A stretch of 64,000 nt of DNA from Anseranas semipalmata (Eukaryota > Chordata > Aves > Anseriformes > Anseranatidae). This document shows, in pieces, positions 43,099-58,000 of the stretch. The notes beneath the pieces are model-generated. The model ran no database searches and had not been told where the DNA came from. It worked only from the letters and a program-made list of their open reading frames with translations. The stretch's first letter is position 1. Each line of letters opens with the position of its first letter. Position numbers and translations under genes: made by a program. The DNA lies in NCBI GenBank assembly GCA_013399115.1, contig VXAA01003919.1:120665-184664 (forward strand), in the 5' to 3' direction.

Positions 43099-46000
43099 CT
43101 GCAGCCAAGAGACACAGAAAAAAACAGTAAGTAACAAGACAGAAAGTTTAAGTGACTGAGGGTGTCTGAGCAACAGGTGACTGGATTCAGAGGCCTGCAC
43201 ATATTTTGCTTGTGTCCAAAAACACTGAGGAATTTTCTTTCCTCAGAATTTCTCAGCGGGGGGTGGGAATTAAGAGTAAGCTGTCAGATCAGTCTGCTTA
43301 CAGCAGGCATAATTGATGCTGATATAAGACACAGCACCTGTGGGATTCTTGCAGTCTGCACATTACTGAGGGCCTCTTCATCAGCCTGTGCAACTTCAGG
43401 TTGCTTGTGAGCTACAACAGCTCCTGCCTTTTTGAATCTTCATGGTACAAGCTTCATCACAGTTTCTTCTATGATGCTCCCAGAATATTAATTCAAACCA
43501 TCCTAATCAAGTCACTCTAGTAAGATCTTCCAGACTACAGCAAATATGTCTGGCCTGAGTTTGGGTTGACACTTGCCTTTCTGTACCACGAAAAGCATGT
43601 GTGATCTCCAATTTTCTCATTCCTCGGTTAGAAAATGGGCCGGTGAAGTTTTGCTGGCAAATTTCAGATTGAACCCTCATACGTAAAACATTCTTGGTTG
43701 GAGGGACTGAGTTTAGCACTGGGCAGGATTGTCATCCTATCATAATAATAGTCTTGCTTTGCACAGAACATAAATGATTAAACCGAGTCTCTGCTCTGAA
43801 TGAAATTATTATATGATAATTCTTAAATTACCTCATTAACTTCAGGCACTCTGAGTACTTCATAGTACTCTGAGTACTATGACAAAATGCCTGCTGTGAA
43901 ATGTTTGCTAATATAGCTTAAGAGTCTTTGCAAATAAAGGGCAGAAGGAGTATCACCACTTCAAGCTGTGAGATTGCTATCAAGCTGTTAGTCTACTGGG
44001 CCACTATTTTTGGGAACCTCACTATGGCTTGTATCTCCAGATATGGAGTGCAAATAGAATTTTCTGCACATTATATACCAGGAACAGAGTTAGACTAGAA
44101 TCATAGAATCACCTAGGTTGGAAAAGACCTTCAAGATCATCAAGTCCAACTGTCAGTCTGACCTACTGAGTCCCATCACTAAACCATGTCCCTTAGTGCC
44201 ATGTCCACATGTCTCTTAAATACCTCCAGGGATGAGGACTCCCTGGGCAGCCAATTCCAATGCTTGATCACGCTCTCTGTGAAGAAATTCTTTCTAATAT
44301 CCAATCTAAACATCCCCTGATGCAACTTGAGACCGTTTCTTCACATCTTATCAATTGTCACCTGAGAAAAGAGACCCTCCTTGCTGCAACCTCCTTTCAA
44401 GTCTTTGTAGAGAGTAATGAGGTCTCCCCTCTGCCTCCTCTTCTCCAGACTAAACAACCTCAATTCCTCAGTTGCTTCTCCTAAGTGTTGTTTTCTAGCT
44501 CCTTCACCACCTTCATTGCTTTTCTTTCCACACACTCGAGCAACTCAATATCCTTCTTGTAGTGAGGGATCCAAAACTGAAGGCAGTATCTGAGGTGCGG
44601 TCTCACCAGTGCTGCGTAACAGGGGACAATCACTTCCTGACAAAAAGTCTTTTGTCAGTACAGCTTGAAACACACGAAATACAAGTTTTCATTTTCAACA
44701 GTAATTTTTTTATTTCAATAATGATTCCAAACTCATAGCTAATCAGGGAGTTACACCAACCAAACCCATGACATAATTTAACTACCTCATCTTTATCAAC
44801 ACACTTAGATTTTTCTCCTCTTTATCCTATCACTCACCTCTCGCTCATAGTCTCTCGTTGGTGCATCACTGCCTTGGTCCAGGCCACCAGAGGATAACGA
44901 ACCATCTGAGGGCGATGCCATAGGCTGACGCTTTACTCCATAGCTACCTCCTGAGAATTCCCTCCGCAATGCACTGCCGTTTTGTGCAGATGATCCTAAA
45001 ACATCCAGAGGAATTAAACTGTGTTACGGATGCCCAGTCAAGGTACTAGAAATTTATTAGCTGTTTCTCTTTGCTATTTCTGCTTTCCTCCAGCATGTCC
45101 CAAGATGCTCAGCTCATGGCTTGCAGTTGATGTGGGCTTTTATCTTGTCTGCTGCCAGATGCGGTTTTTCCTAGGGATTCTCTGGTCCCTCCCTTGGCAT
45201 GTCAGGATTAGCACACTACACAGCACAGACACAGTCACTATGCCCCTAACAAAGACAGCAGTTGAAGAAACTGCTGTCGTGGCAGCCTAGTTCCAGTGGC
45301 TTCTCCCCAGGGAGTGGGTAGGGTCATACCAGCATATATAGACTACAACAGACCTACATTCTTTCTGCAAGCTGTTGGCTATTTTCACATGCTCCATTAT
45401 TTAGTCACTTGCCTGGTCTCAGCACAGGTCACTGTGCTGACACTGGCACACAAGGGCAGCATGGCAGCACTAGGAAAGGTGTTTTCAGTGCAATGCAATG
45501 CAACTCTTGCTCAGCAGCCAGTTTTCTACTGGCACTAGCAGCAAGAGAGGCATCAAGAGCTCTATGTAGTTCAGCAACACAATTAATAACCGTGGAGCTT
45601 GTAAACAACTTGTCAATGATTTAAAATACCTAACCAGCAGCAAAGTAGTCCCAAGGGTAAGAATGTCATTTTAATTCTAACTGCAGTTTTAAAAATTTGA
45701 CAAATTTCAAATGCAGGATTCTCAAACTCCTAGCTGCTTATTCATGTGCTCCTTTGAAAGCAAGATTATAATACTGTCCTCGCCTTCAATGGGAATACAG
45801 TCAGCCATCACGTCTGAAAATCCTGTCTAGTGGCAGTACAGATGATAGAAGCAAATGAAGGTAGCTCTTCCCTAAAATACTTGTGCATAGCCCCAAACCA
45901 ACACAGATCTGTTTGCTTACTTGCTGCTAACCCACTGCTTGCGCTCATCGATCGTCCTGGTTCTGTGCGGGATTTTGTGATCGATGGGATACTGACAGAG

Positions 46001-49000
46001 CCACTGAATACTGTCCGACTTTCCTGAGGCCGAAGATTCTGCAATGCAGACACACACAACAACATGTTTCTTATTGACTGCTGGCTCAGCCTTGGATATT
46101 ATGAAGGAAGGACCCAAAATACATGAAAACCCCAACCTTACCACAGATGAGTTACCTGAGCAGCAAGTCAGCAAAACTTGCAAAATAATATTCTGCAGTT
46201 TAGTGCAGAGACTGGAAGCACACACAACTGATAGTGAAGTACTGAATTACATGGACATATGCAGACAACTGAAAAAGTATGTCTCATAATTCAAGAATTT
46301 CCTTGAAAGGATAGTTTGAAAGCCTAAGTTGCTATAGACATAATTCAAGATTTATCGCATAATGCATTCTTTCTGTGCACATGCTTCCATGGATTTTTAT
46401 TAAAATTTCTCTCTTTGATACCATCATTTGTGGCTTGCATGCGTAACTTTATACAGTAACTATACTAATCCCTAATGCCTGCAGAGTTATGAACACATAC
46501 TGGATCAATCTTCCATTACTTAGGTGATTCGAAAGGTATTAACAGCATTTCTCCAGATCTAAATCAAGTGAACCAAAGAAAGAGCATTTCTCCAGACCTA
46601 AATCAATTGAACCAAAGTCAGAATCAGCCTTGTATTTTCAGCCTGCTCAAACAGGATGACCAGGGCAGCTGCCATCGGTTTTTCTACATATTTTCATTAA
46701 CACTATCAACTCTTAGGCTCTTTTGCAGCCTAAGAGTTCCAGTGAGATATTCTAAATTGTTACTGGACTGAAGTGGTCCTTTACTGAGGGAAGAAATAAA
46801 ACACAATGCCACTACTTGGATATGACATAGGTTATGTCTTCAAATGAAGGGAAAATGATACTTTGAAGTAATTACTTGGAGATTTTATTTCTGCTTCTGT
46901 TAAGTTATAGCTAACTGTGGGGGAAAAGACTTCTTAGCTGCTTATTTAGCCCATCTGTCCATATATGAGCTGACTTTTTAACCCGGAATTTCTAATGTTT
47001 CTAATGCTTATTGTTTCATCTCTGCCTAAACATGAGACTAAGATGATGTGTACTATTAAGTCATGTGCATTAATTAGAATTAGGTTTAGGGAACCTTTAC
47101 AGATGCAGAATGTGAAAAGAACTGCAGGTAGTGCTGAGCATTACTTTATTTCCACTTTACAAAACACTTCCTGCAATAATGGTTAATTTCTTCCTAACCA
47201 TATTTAATTATTTCCCCATCCTCACCCTGAGATAAGTTAACCACAATAAAACAACATTTTCTATTGCAATGCCTATTTAGGCTGGGATGTTATGAAAATT
47301 TCAGACCAGAACAAAGATTCCCACTCCCCCAAGGGTATTCTCAGAGACCTTCAGATACCATGCATTTCTCTAGCTATATTTTAAAATGGATATTTAGATA
47401 AAGGCTTTGTAATGAACAGGTATTACAAAAGGCAGACTTTATCAGATAATTGTTACCAATCTGCTGTCAGTCCAGTTTTACTGTGACCCTTACAGTCATT
47501 GCTATTACACTCAAATCTTTGCTTTTCATCCTCCCAGTAGGCTAGAAATGGCTGTTTTTTAACATGCAAAAAACAAAGAAGAATTAAAAATCTCTCTCAA
47601 ACACCAACAAAAGAGTATCAGAGACCTTACCAATGGAAAAGCCCTGTTTAATTCTTCTCTTAGCCACTTCTGCACTGTTGTCAATGGGGATTTATACCCA
47701 AAGGCTTAAAAAAGTCTCTTTTAAATCACTTGTGGGATCGTGCTGCTCCCTCTTGCTTACCTTTGTTTTTTTTTTTTTTTTAATGAGAATGAACAACTTA
47801 CTTTGTAGCACCAAATACTACATTTCTGCTTCTGTCCTTCACTATGCAATAAATGATCTGAGTTACAGCTTAGACTGTGAGCAACCTGGCTACGCATAAA
47901 CAATAGAAAGTCCACCAATGATACACAAAGGAACAAATGGTCTAGGGAACAGGTTATTGTTGTGTCTTGAGAAACATAAAAGAAAGCCAAGAGCAGCACC
48001 AGGCAAATGTGTGCACTGTGGTCAATAATACACTGGCGTTGCATGGAAGGTGCTTTGTACTTGTATAAACTTACAATATTTAATTTTGCAAGGAGAGCAA
48101 CTATATTTAATGATAAGGTAATTTACCTCCTTAGCAGTGACTTAATAGACATCATACAGGCAAGAGCGGAAGGAAGGAATGGGTGATTTAAAAAGACTAA
48201 TTTATTTTATTAGTCTAATGACAATCATTTTTCATGACCTCAGATTGCAAAGTCCATGTAATTCCTTGTAGAAAGTTACTCCACAAAGCAAATCTTCTAT
48301 TGTTCTTTGATCTAAAAATAAAATAAGTACATGCTGGAGACCCTGGCATTTTGGACCAAAAAACCCTGGAAGTGATATGCACATGATGCAGAAAGGGGAT
48401 TCAAAGAAAAATAAATGACAGTTATTAGTGGTAGTTCTCAAGCAGGAAAACACAGCAAGTTAAAAACAAAGCAGAAAAAAATGAAACCTGAGCTTGCTTT
48501 ACTTAAAGAGAGAGACAAAAACCCCTTATTTGGAGTAACAATCCAAATCCTAGCAGGTAAATTCATCCCCACTTCCAAATGGAGAAAGATGAGAGAATTT
48601 ATCTTTCAAGAGAAAAAAATCAGTAGCAGAGAAACTCCCTATTCCCAGTTGGAGAACTGTGTTACTGAACCCTAGCTCTTGTGCCCATGCTAACCACTCC
48701 CACACTGCCTTCTCTGACTGTGGGGTGAGAACATACAGGGCCTAACTAAACAGTTACAACACCCATAGGAAATTGTTTGCATATATTTATCTGTCCATCA
48801 TGCTTCTTGTTTTGTTTTCTTGTTTTAAGTGGTGTTCTGTTCATTACAAGATAAATCTGAGCTTTTAATTCTTCCATGAAATGACATGATCTAAAAGCCT
48901 ATTTTAAAGGTTCATTTTCAACTCTCCTTCAGACCCCATGCTGTTTTGGTTCCAACATCCTGTTTGGTACCTTGGTCCTCCAGTCCCTCCAAAGGGACTG

Positions 49001-52000
49001 CTAGCCTTCTCCAAACACAGAGAGGGATATGAACAGACACAAAAACAAAATCCATAGCCTTGCTTTCCACAGGCACCTTACGACCTGAAGCCAAAGAGAT
49101 AAATGCTTTCCTTCATACAAGCCTAAATTTCCAGTGCTCTAAGGAGGTAATAGGCACGAGATTTCAACACTCCCAGCTGCCCAGCTTATTCGTTTCTCCA
49201 ATTTATGCTAGTGGGCTACAATGTTAGGATGAAGGATGCTTCCAAAGCCAAAATTAATATTGTTCCTGTCTGAAATGCCTGGGGCCCAATCCTTACTGAC
49301 TTCAGGGAGACCAAGAAGGTAGAGGATGGGTCACAGTCTGTTGATACAGCAGTGTATAGCAAACATAGAAAATTCTATAGCACAGTTGAATTAAAAAAAA
49401 AAAAAAAAAACTTTTAAAAACCAGAGCTGAAATACAGCTTTGGTGACCCTACAATGGCCCTCTAACAGAGAAACAAATTTCATGTCTGCTTAACAAGACT
49501 TTTTTTTTTTTTTTTGCATTTTGATAGAGCATTCCTCTTGTGTATTTGCATCTCTCCTTTTACCAGAAAAGCCAGGATGGATGCAGACCTGTCATCAGAG
49601 AGTATGTTTTCCAGAACTCTGCAACTTCGTTTTTGGATATTAATGGTTGTGAACATTACACAACAGTGACACATGACTGGTTGAAGTTCAGGTGTGCAAT
49701 TTTGTTTTGGAACCTTATGGAAAAGACACTAATTTTCCTCCTGCATTTTTAAATTCTTTCTAGTGTTGTATGCAGGTATGTATCTAAAACCCTTTCCAGC
49801 GAAAAACCCTTTCCAGGGGTCTAGAACAGCAAAGCAGTCTGGCACTGAAGGTTTGCTATGCATGTCTGAAGAGGGTCCAAAGATTACCATTTCAACCCAG
49901 GCCATTCTATGATCAAGTTCTATGATCAAGTCTATGATCTATGATCACAGAAACCAACAGCAGTGTTTCCATGATGGTGGTGGGCACAGCTCAGACACAC
50001 ACAAACCCTGAGCAACCATTCACCATTATACACATCCACCTCACAGATTATTCCTGATTTATCTGCAAATGCGTCCCAAGAAGAACTACAGGCCACAGCG
50101 CAGTACACAATTACAACATGCTAGCAGGTACATGTGTGCTTATTTTAGTATGGCTTGTGTTACCATAGGACATAGCAACCTCACATATTCAGACCAGGAT
50201 GCACAATACATGAAATAAGAAAGTATCATTTCCATCCCCCAAATTTTACATTCCAACTGGAAGGATATCTACAGCACAGTATCTTATCTCAGTTTCTGTT
50301 TAAAACTACTAGGATGAAGAGGATCTATATGAACTAGATGATTTTATCTTTAATTTTTGATTTTCCTGCTTGTACATGTTCCCACTTCATTCATTTAATT
50401 GAACCTAGAAACTGTCTGGGCACAGTCTGTGTCTCTCTCCATCTGTGTACAGTACTGTGTAAAATTAGAATCATAGAATCATAGAATATCCCGAGTTGGA
50501 AGGGACCCATAAGGATCATCGAGTCCAACTCCTGGCACTGCACAGGTCTACCCAAAATTTTAGACCATGTGACTGAGTGCACAGTCCAAACGCCTCTTAA
50601 ATTCAGACAGGCTTGGTGCAGTGACTACTTCACTGGGGAGCCTGTTCCAGTGTGCAACCACCCTCTCAGTGAAGAACCTCTTCCTGATGTCTAGCCTAAA
50701 CCTCCCCTGCCTCAGCTTGACACCATTGCCGCGGGTTCTATCACTGGTGATTAAGGAGAATAGGTCGGCGCCTGGCCCTCCACTCCCCCTCGCAAGGAAG
50801 TTGTAGACTGCGATGAGGTCTCCCCTCAGCCTCCTCTTCTCCAGGCTGAACAGGCCAAGTGACCTCAGCCTCTCCTCATACGTCTTCCCCTCTAGGCCCT
50901 TCACCATCTTCGTCACCCTCCTCTGGACACTCTCCAGCAGTTTTACATCCTTTTTGTACTGTGCTGCCCAGAACTGCACACAGTAATTCTTGCACTCCAC
51001 ATGATTTCATCATAAACAAAAACAGTTTGAAAGTTTGGTCCAACAGAGACAGATCCAGAACCTTTTCCTAATGCAACCTGATACACAGCATCCTGTCCCT
51101 GCCATTGATCCTGTCCTCCAGCCACTGACTGCTGGAGGACATACACTGTAGAACAGAAGAATTATTCAGAATTCCCACATCCTTCCTGGTGATTAAAATG
51201 CAATTTTCACAGCAAAAGGTTCAGCCCAGTTGTTAAACACTTTTTTTTTCCTTTTAAAGCCACGAAGTATCTGTTTCTTGGCATGTCAGAGCTGTGGAAC
51301 CACCAAAGCTGACAGCAGAAAAACAAATCAGCTGGGAAGAAAGTTAGGGGGTGAAAGAAATCACTTTACAAAGTTAATAGCCAATGTTAACAGTCAGGCA
51401 AAAGGAAAATCACACAGTGTTAGTACAGTGAACACCTGACTCAGCTGTTCATACCCTCAGAGTCATAAAGTTTGGAGTACCCAGAACAGAGCGTGGAGAC
51501 GGGTGAAATGCAGTGTTTATGGAATCATAAGACAGGAATTTTTCAGCTGAATTAACAGTCATGTGGTAGATGTGTTCAAAGTTGCTCGGAGAGGAGATCA
51601 GATGAGAGTGATGATGAGAGAATTGATAAGGGGAATGCTGCTATCAAAGACAACAGAGAGAGAAAGCAATGAAGGATGGTTGTACAGGTTACATCAGCAA
51701 CAGCAGTCTGCAAGAGCAGTCAAACACTGAAGGACAGCCAAACAGCAACCCTGCTCACTTGTCAACACACAGATTCTTACATTGTCACCCCCAGTCCTCT
51801 GAGCACCTTCCTTACAGGGTATCACATGGGCCTGCCACCCTTGCTGTTGCTAAAACATTAAAAAAAAAAATAAAACTTTTAACTCATTGGGAATCGATTC
51901 TAATATTTATTATAATTTGATATTTCAAAGAGCACCACAGTTGTAAAAGGTGCTTTACAGACAGTTGAGAAGCATCAGTTCCCTGCCTTGAGGAGCTTAC

Positions 52001-55000
52001 AATCTAAAATAGACATAACACAAAGAAAGGTGAACACAGGTGAGATGGCGTGGGGAGAAAAAAAGATGAGAATACACAACAGTTAAAGATCGTAAGAGAT
52101 TTCCTTCTGTTATTCATGCATTTTAGTGATTCCATTAAAATTAAGTATCACCCATACAACAAACACACAGTATTTCTAATGGGAGTGAACAGTGTTTCAA
52201 CAGGATAGGGACACAGACTGGGTGGCAAGGTGAACTGGTTAGTGTCAGACAACTGGGACAATTTACCCTGTCACAGACAGACAACACAAGGCCTACTTCC
52301 TTCTGTATACTCACTAAGCTTTACAGAGCTTTAGTGATGAACAGACTTTGCACTGCTGTCTCTGCACTCCAGAAGAGTAGGCCTTTATCAGATAAGGTGC
52401 AAAAGTATTGGGAAATTCAAACATTTTTAACAGGTCAACTGAGCAATGTGTTCCCGAAGTGTGGCATAAAGAAAAAGAGGAGAAAAGTAATCCTGCAAAT
52501 TAAACAGGAACAATTTCTAATTGATCTCTACAGAATGTCCTGACAAAAGTGCTCTTGTTATTCAAATTCATCTAAATCCAGATTTAACAGAAGAGCATTT
52601 TTAGGCTCGATCTCACTCCCTGTGCCATCTGTACATTTTCAGCAGGTCAGCCTGCTGAATGGATGGTTTGCACAAAGGCCACCAGCAAATCAGAACACCA
52701 TCTCTGATTTTCTCTTCCCCTTGTCCAACTGGTTTTATCACCTTAAAAAAACAGATCTGAGTAACATTAGAAACTTTAGGACTTACAAAAATAAAATATG
52801 GTAAAAATTCAGCTTACCTCTCTACTAAACCTAAGGCACTACTTTTTGTATGTGGAACGTATTAAAGTTTGGACAAACATTAAATCGCATCCCAATACAC
52901 ATTATCAAACAGTATTGTTACTGTTCTCTTCATTTCCCTCAGCTGGTAAAATCCAACTTTTTTTTTTTCTTAAATGCACAGGTATTATGAGGCTTTGCAT
53001 GTTAACCGAAACATCAATGACCACATTATGGCATGTAATACATAACATACATTAAATTGTTATTAGTGAGTTTAGCAGCATCTAAATACGAGTATGAAAA
53101 GCCATCATTCCAATAATGGTCCATGAAAGTAGACTTTGCCAAGTTACCTGCTACCAACAGAACTGGCAGCAAAGCCAGCCACATTCTTAAAAGCCAATAA
53201 GGGAGAAAAGGGGGTGTCTAAAATCACAAGCTAAAAAGCAGAGGATAAGCCAACTGCAGACCATGGAAAATATTTAGCCAGCATTCATGAATGTGAAAAA
53301 GCTACGATATGGCAACATTTTAAAAACAATCCTTCATGGAACTCTCTCCATGGACTCTGCCTTTAGATGCATGCATTTGGTTCCCACTTTCTTTTAAGAA
53401 TACCAAATATGTTTAAGTATTCATTTACTGATAGTTTCTCACTTGAAACAAGCAAAGCTTCACAAATAATCTGTAATGGAAGTATAATGGCTCATGTATA
53501 ATGAGGTCAAACTGAAGTATAACGTTCAAATATAATTGTTGCAGTTGAGACTAGCTTTTGTATGTGAAATACTTAGGCATGCAGAATATGAAAGCAAAAT
53601 CAATCCTGTAAATCTGATGTACACAGAGAGGTGGTCTGTGCTGCAGTAAGTGCAGTTCCAGATTTCAGATCTTCACTACAAAGGAGCATCCACGATAAAG
53701 TGGCTTCAAGGGACAAGAGGGCAGAAGGGAGGCCAGACTGTACGGCCAGTTAATTGGTGACAGGCTGCTAGGGAAGAAAAACATGTACATAAATAAGTTT
53801 GGGGATATACTAACAAGAACGATTCTAAATTGTACAAAGCAAGACAATGACCCCAATCCAGTATCCACATCAATAAAATACAAATATGTACTGATTACAG
53901 CTCTGCTAATAGCAAATAAGAATTTCTGGTTCCTGTTATGTTGTAGCCCACAAACTTGTTTGTCAAAGCCAGACCCGTAAGTAACTGCTAGCAATGAAGA
54001 AAAGAAGGATGCAAACTTACAGTTGTCTGATAACATCTAATATATTCTCTTTTAAATCTGATCTCACTCTGAGCCTTGCGCATATTCATTTCTGTGCAAA
54101 CAGAGCTGTACTGAAGCTAAGAGTGTCCGTTATGGAGAGAACACAGGACCAGGTGAAAAGACTGCAGTTTGCCATAAATATGTCTCACTGTTCATGTCAT
54201 ATGCCTGTTGCATACCAAAACCTTGGAAACAACACACAGAGAAACCATCTTTTCCCCTTGTGTGGCTGCATCAGCAAGGACACTCACATGCAGACAGACA
54301 TGCTGTGCATATGTAGGCATCTGTTTTGTACACAACATATCAGATAGCCAGTAATAACTTAAACTCTCCATTTATCTTATTTTCAATTTGTACTTTTACA
54401 ATACAATTAAACTCTCTGAAGCTGGTCTTCTAAAAGACATCATTAAGGAAAGCAGTAGGCTGAGAGCAAGCAAGATTCTGTTGGCTTTGCACCCATTAGG
54501 CAGTTATGCCACAGGTTAAGGCATCACAAGTGTGTGACCCTGCCTGCCCTCCTGGCATGGTGCAGCCTGGCCACACAAGGGCCACTGCCACTACTTCTAA
54601 TTCTGTACTTTGTTCAATTTTAGGCACTTCACCTGAAAAAGGCAGCAGAGGCAGGTAAGTGGGACTGCAGAGATGAGTTTTGAATGGATTCACTGTATAT
54701 ATACATACATATTTATAGTGTATATAATAAATATAAATAGATAAATACATACATATAAATAAAAATTGTCACTTGCTTTAGAAAGTTCATCCATGGATGT
54801 TAGATAAAAGCTAGGCTGAGCTGGCTATTAGTTTGTGACAATCTCATCCAATGCAGAGATTAAAATATGTATTCTATATTAAACCCTATTAATAAGAACC
54901 CTTCTGCCTACATAACACTATACTGACTTCAGTGAAAGCATATACTGGATGAACAAATTTGTATCAGTAGATCCAGCCAAATTTGAAATTGCTCGAAGAA

Positions 55001-58000
55001 GTCAGAAGAAACAACAAGTAAAAAGGTTCAGTCCATTACTTCCATTCACTTTCTGTATTCCAATATCTCATAAGCAACATCTCCTAAAATAGTTGGATGA
55101 AGACAATTTGAGAAAACTATTAGCCTTGCACTACTTGTTCCCCCTAGTGGTAGCACCCTTTAAATGCAAAAATGTATTCTATCATCCCCTTTGGTAAACA
55201 GAAATAAGCATTCACAAAGTAAAATACTACAATCTTTCCCATATTTCTTTAATGATAAATACTTTTTCTTCTGAAACATACTAACCTGAGCCATACACAG
55301 GACTGGAAGAGTATTCTTTACCTTGTGTACTGATTCTCCAGGGAATGTTCTATTTCCATCCTCTCTTTATCCTGAACTTACATCTTTCAAATAAAATATT
55401 AGACTCAAAATATAATATTACATGCAAACACAACACCTTTGCCTCTGTTTTTGTGCATGAGAAACAAAATAGGCAGTTTGGTACAGACTAGATTGAGACT
55501 TAGTCCAGCCAAATAGGAAATTGCTGGAAAAGAAAAAGCTGTGTGGGCAGAAGCAGCTCTTGATAGAAAATTTATTGCCTAATCTCAAGTTACACTTTCA
55601 AGCTCACACACTTCCAAGTCCCATCAGTGATGCTATTCTGTATCTATTAAGTTAGGAATACAAATACAATATGATTCTACAAGGAGCTACTGGAATAATA
55701 AATATCAAATTTGCTTTATGGGCAGTGACATCTCTCAGCATTAAGACTACTTACAAAAAAGGAGTTTTTAATAGTAACTTTAAAAAGAAGCTGCAGCAGT
55801 GGAACAAGTGCAGAAATCAATTCCATACCATAAACATTTTCTAATGTCTTCCTATCAATATAAAGTGTAGAAAGTGACTCCTAAATTTCATTCAAAACAT
55901 CATATTGATTGGTAAGAACCAAAGTACCAGTCCTATTTCCAAATATGACCTTTGAGCTAATACAAGGCTTTTGTAATTGGAATGAATTTAAAATTAAAAG
56001 CCATTTAGAGATGACATAACTGAAGAAATATTAATCCAGGTAAGAGTCTAGAAAATCCCCATCTATAGATAAAACCATTACTTATTTTACATTTGCCTGA
56101 TTTGCGGCTTTATTAAGAATCCTCTCAGCTTTCCATTCTCAAGAACTTTCAACACTCATGTGAAATACTATGTCTTCTGCCCTACCTTTAGCAGTAGCAA
56201 TTATTTTCTCTACCTGAGGAGAGCCAGAAATATTTGAAAGAACCCACCAGTAAAGGAAGAGTTAAAAAGAAATTCTGATCTGCACCCTGCCCTGAAGCAA
56301 ATTATCATTCCTTATTAATCATTAGACATATATATAGACACATCCAGGTGAGATAAATGCCTTTAGCCAACTTCCCTTGGATTTGTCTCGTGTTTTCTAG
56401 AACCAGCCTGCTCTTTCTTTTCTTTTTTATTTCATTTATAAACACATACACACACACACACACAAAATACTGTTGCTCAATTGCATTAATTTATTATAGA
56501 GAGGCTTCTCTAAGTGTCTCTAGCATGAGATTTAAAAGAAATCCCTTCCTTTCCTTGCCTATCCTCATACAAGTAAAACACAGTGTCGAAGGGCTCATGT
56601 ACAAGATGCAGACTTCATAGTAAAGTATTATATTAAAGTACCATTTTTTGCAAAAGTGAGGTAAAATGAGTATCTGGAGACCAGAAGTTAAGCTCCTAAG
56701 CTCCAAAGCTAGTGCAACTGCATGGCACATTTTCTTTCCCAGTCTTACTGTTGTTTCCTTTTAGTTTTTCAGATACTGAAATGTCCTCCTACTTCCTGCT
56801 TTCCATGTAAATTCCAAGTAATAGTGATGATCATTTTAGACAGCACTACTGTACTAATGATATATGTCTATGCCTATGTCTTATGGAGGTACTCATATCA
56901 TCTGTTTAATAATATCATATCATTTTCCTTACAGAGTTAATTATCATATCCTGAATCACATCTATTGTGGATGAATTTAGAAAGCAATACAGAACACACA
57001 AATGAGATGCTCTGAAGTAAGCAGTATGATAATCTCCTATGAGCTAAATATTAATTTGTCTGTAGCTCAGCAAAAACTTCACTAACTTCCAGGTGAGTAT
57101 TTCCTAAACAAGGCTTTGTGGAAACAAACGTTTGCGCTATTACAGGTTTCCTTTTTTTTCATTTTTCAACTGAAAAGGTTAGTTTTCATGTAAGTAGTTC
57201 TGTTTCATTGAGTCTAATTACTTTGGAGAGAAAATGAAAAATAGCATCTTACACATGGAAACAAATTTGGGCACTACACATTGTTAAACTGCCACCGTTT
57301 CACTGTCTGAGGAGAAGAGGCTGTAGAGAGAGAGAGGCTAAGTTGGAGTTAAGGATGGGAAGAGAAGAAAGGAATTGAACTTATAGTAATATAGCTCATG
57401 GAGAAAGGAATTTCTCTTTCCATTTCCACAAAGAGTCCAGGCCCAAATCCTCTTAATTTTTTACCTTCATAAGTGTTATAAAAACTATAATCAATACTGA
57501 GAGGCCAACCTGCCTTAAAACCCAGGAGGGATTAGTTATTCCCTCCCCCACTGTCAACGCTTAAGTGTAATCCTCTTCATTTAAATTTTATCACAAACAG
57601 TAGAGCCTGTTCAGCTCCATTTCCCTAGTTACACTGCTCCTGATATGAAATAGATCAAACACTCTGAACACACATTTATAATTGTAGTTGTCTGTCTTTC
57701 TCTTATTTGCAGCCTCTGTTGCAGACAGTCATTCTCACATGTACTTTTGCACTTACCATTGGAAGGTCTTTGAGAATCTGTATACCATCTCCTGGACCCA
57801 TATGTGCTATGTGGTTAAAATTAGTTGGGTTAGAAATTAATTTATTTCTCATTTCTGGATCACGTAGCATCTCCCTGGAAGAGAAAATACGGTTTAGATA
57901 TTTTGTTCAAGGCGAAGATAGACATTTCAAAAATAATTATAGCTTTGATTATCAGCTACTTTAAAATGGAAATTAACTATTTGACCATGTTAACAGTAAT

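Larger units (their letters stand above)
46039..57756 (-). other. CDC42BPA: CDC42BPA intron of 11.7 kb
   Basis: Flanking exons are adjacent in the protein, so no constitutive exon is expected here. Contents: a 39-bp-period duplication (46544-46617), A and T runs near 47770, 49392 and 49500, a CR1 tail remnant near 49830-49950, a CR1 (50466-50990), an AT-rich tract (54693-54770) and a CA run (56442-56465). The remainder shows nothing I recognise. Confidence 0.8.

Noticed and set aside
49730..49929. Minus-strand 66-codon open frame around 49.8 kb
   Set aside because: Overlaps the CR1 tail remnant and its ATGATC repeats; no protein similarity.
53665..54036. Minus-strand 123-codon open frame in the 11.7-kb CDC42BPA intron
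   Set aside because: Hydrophobic low-information sequence; the flanking exons are adjacent in the known protein and no phase-matching splice pair was evident.
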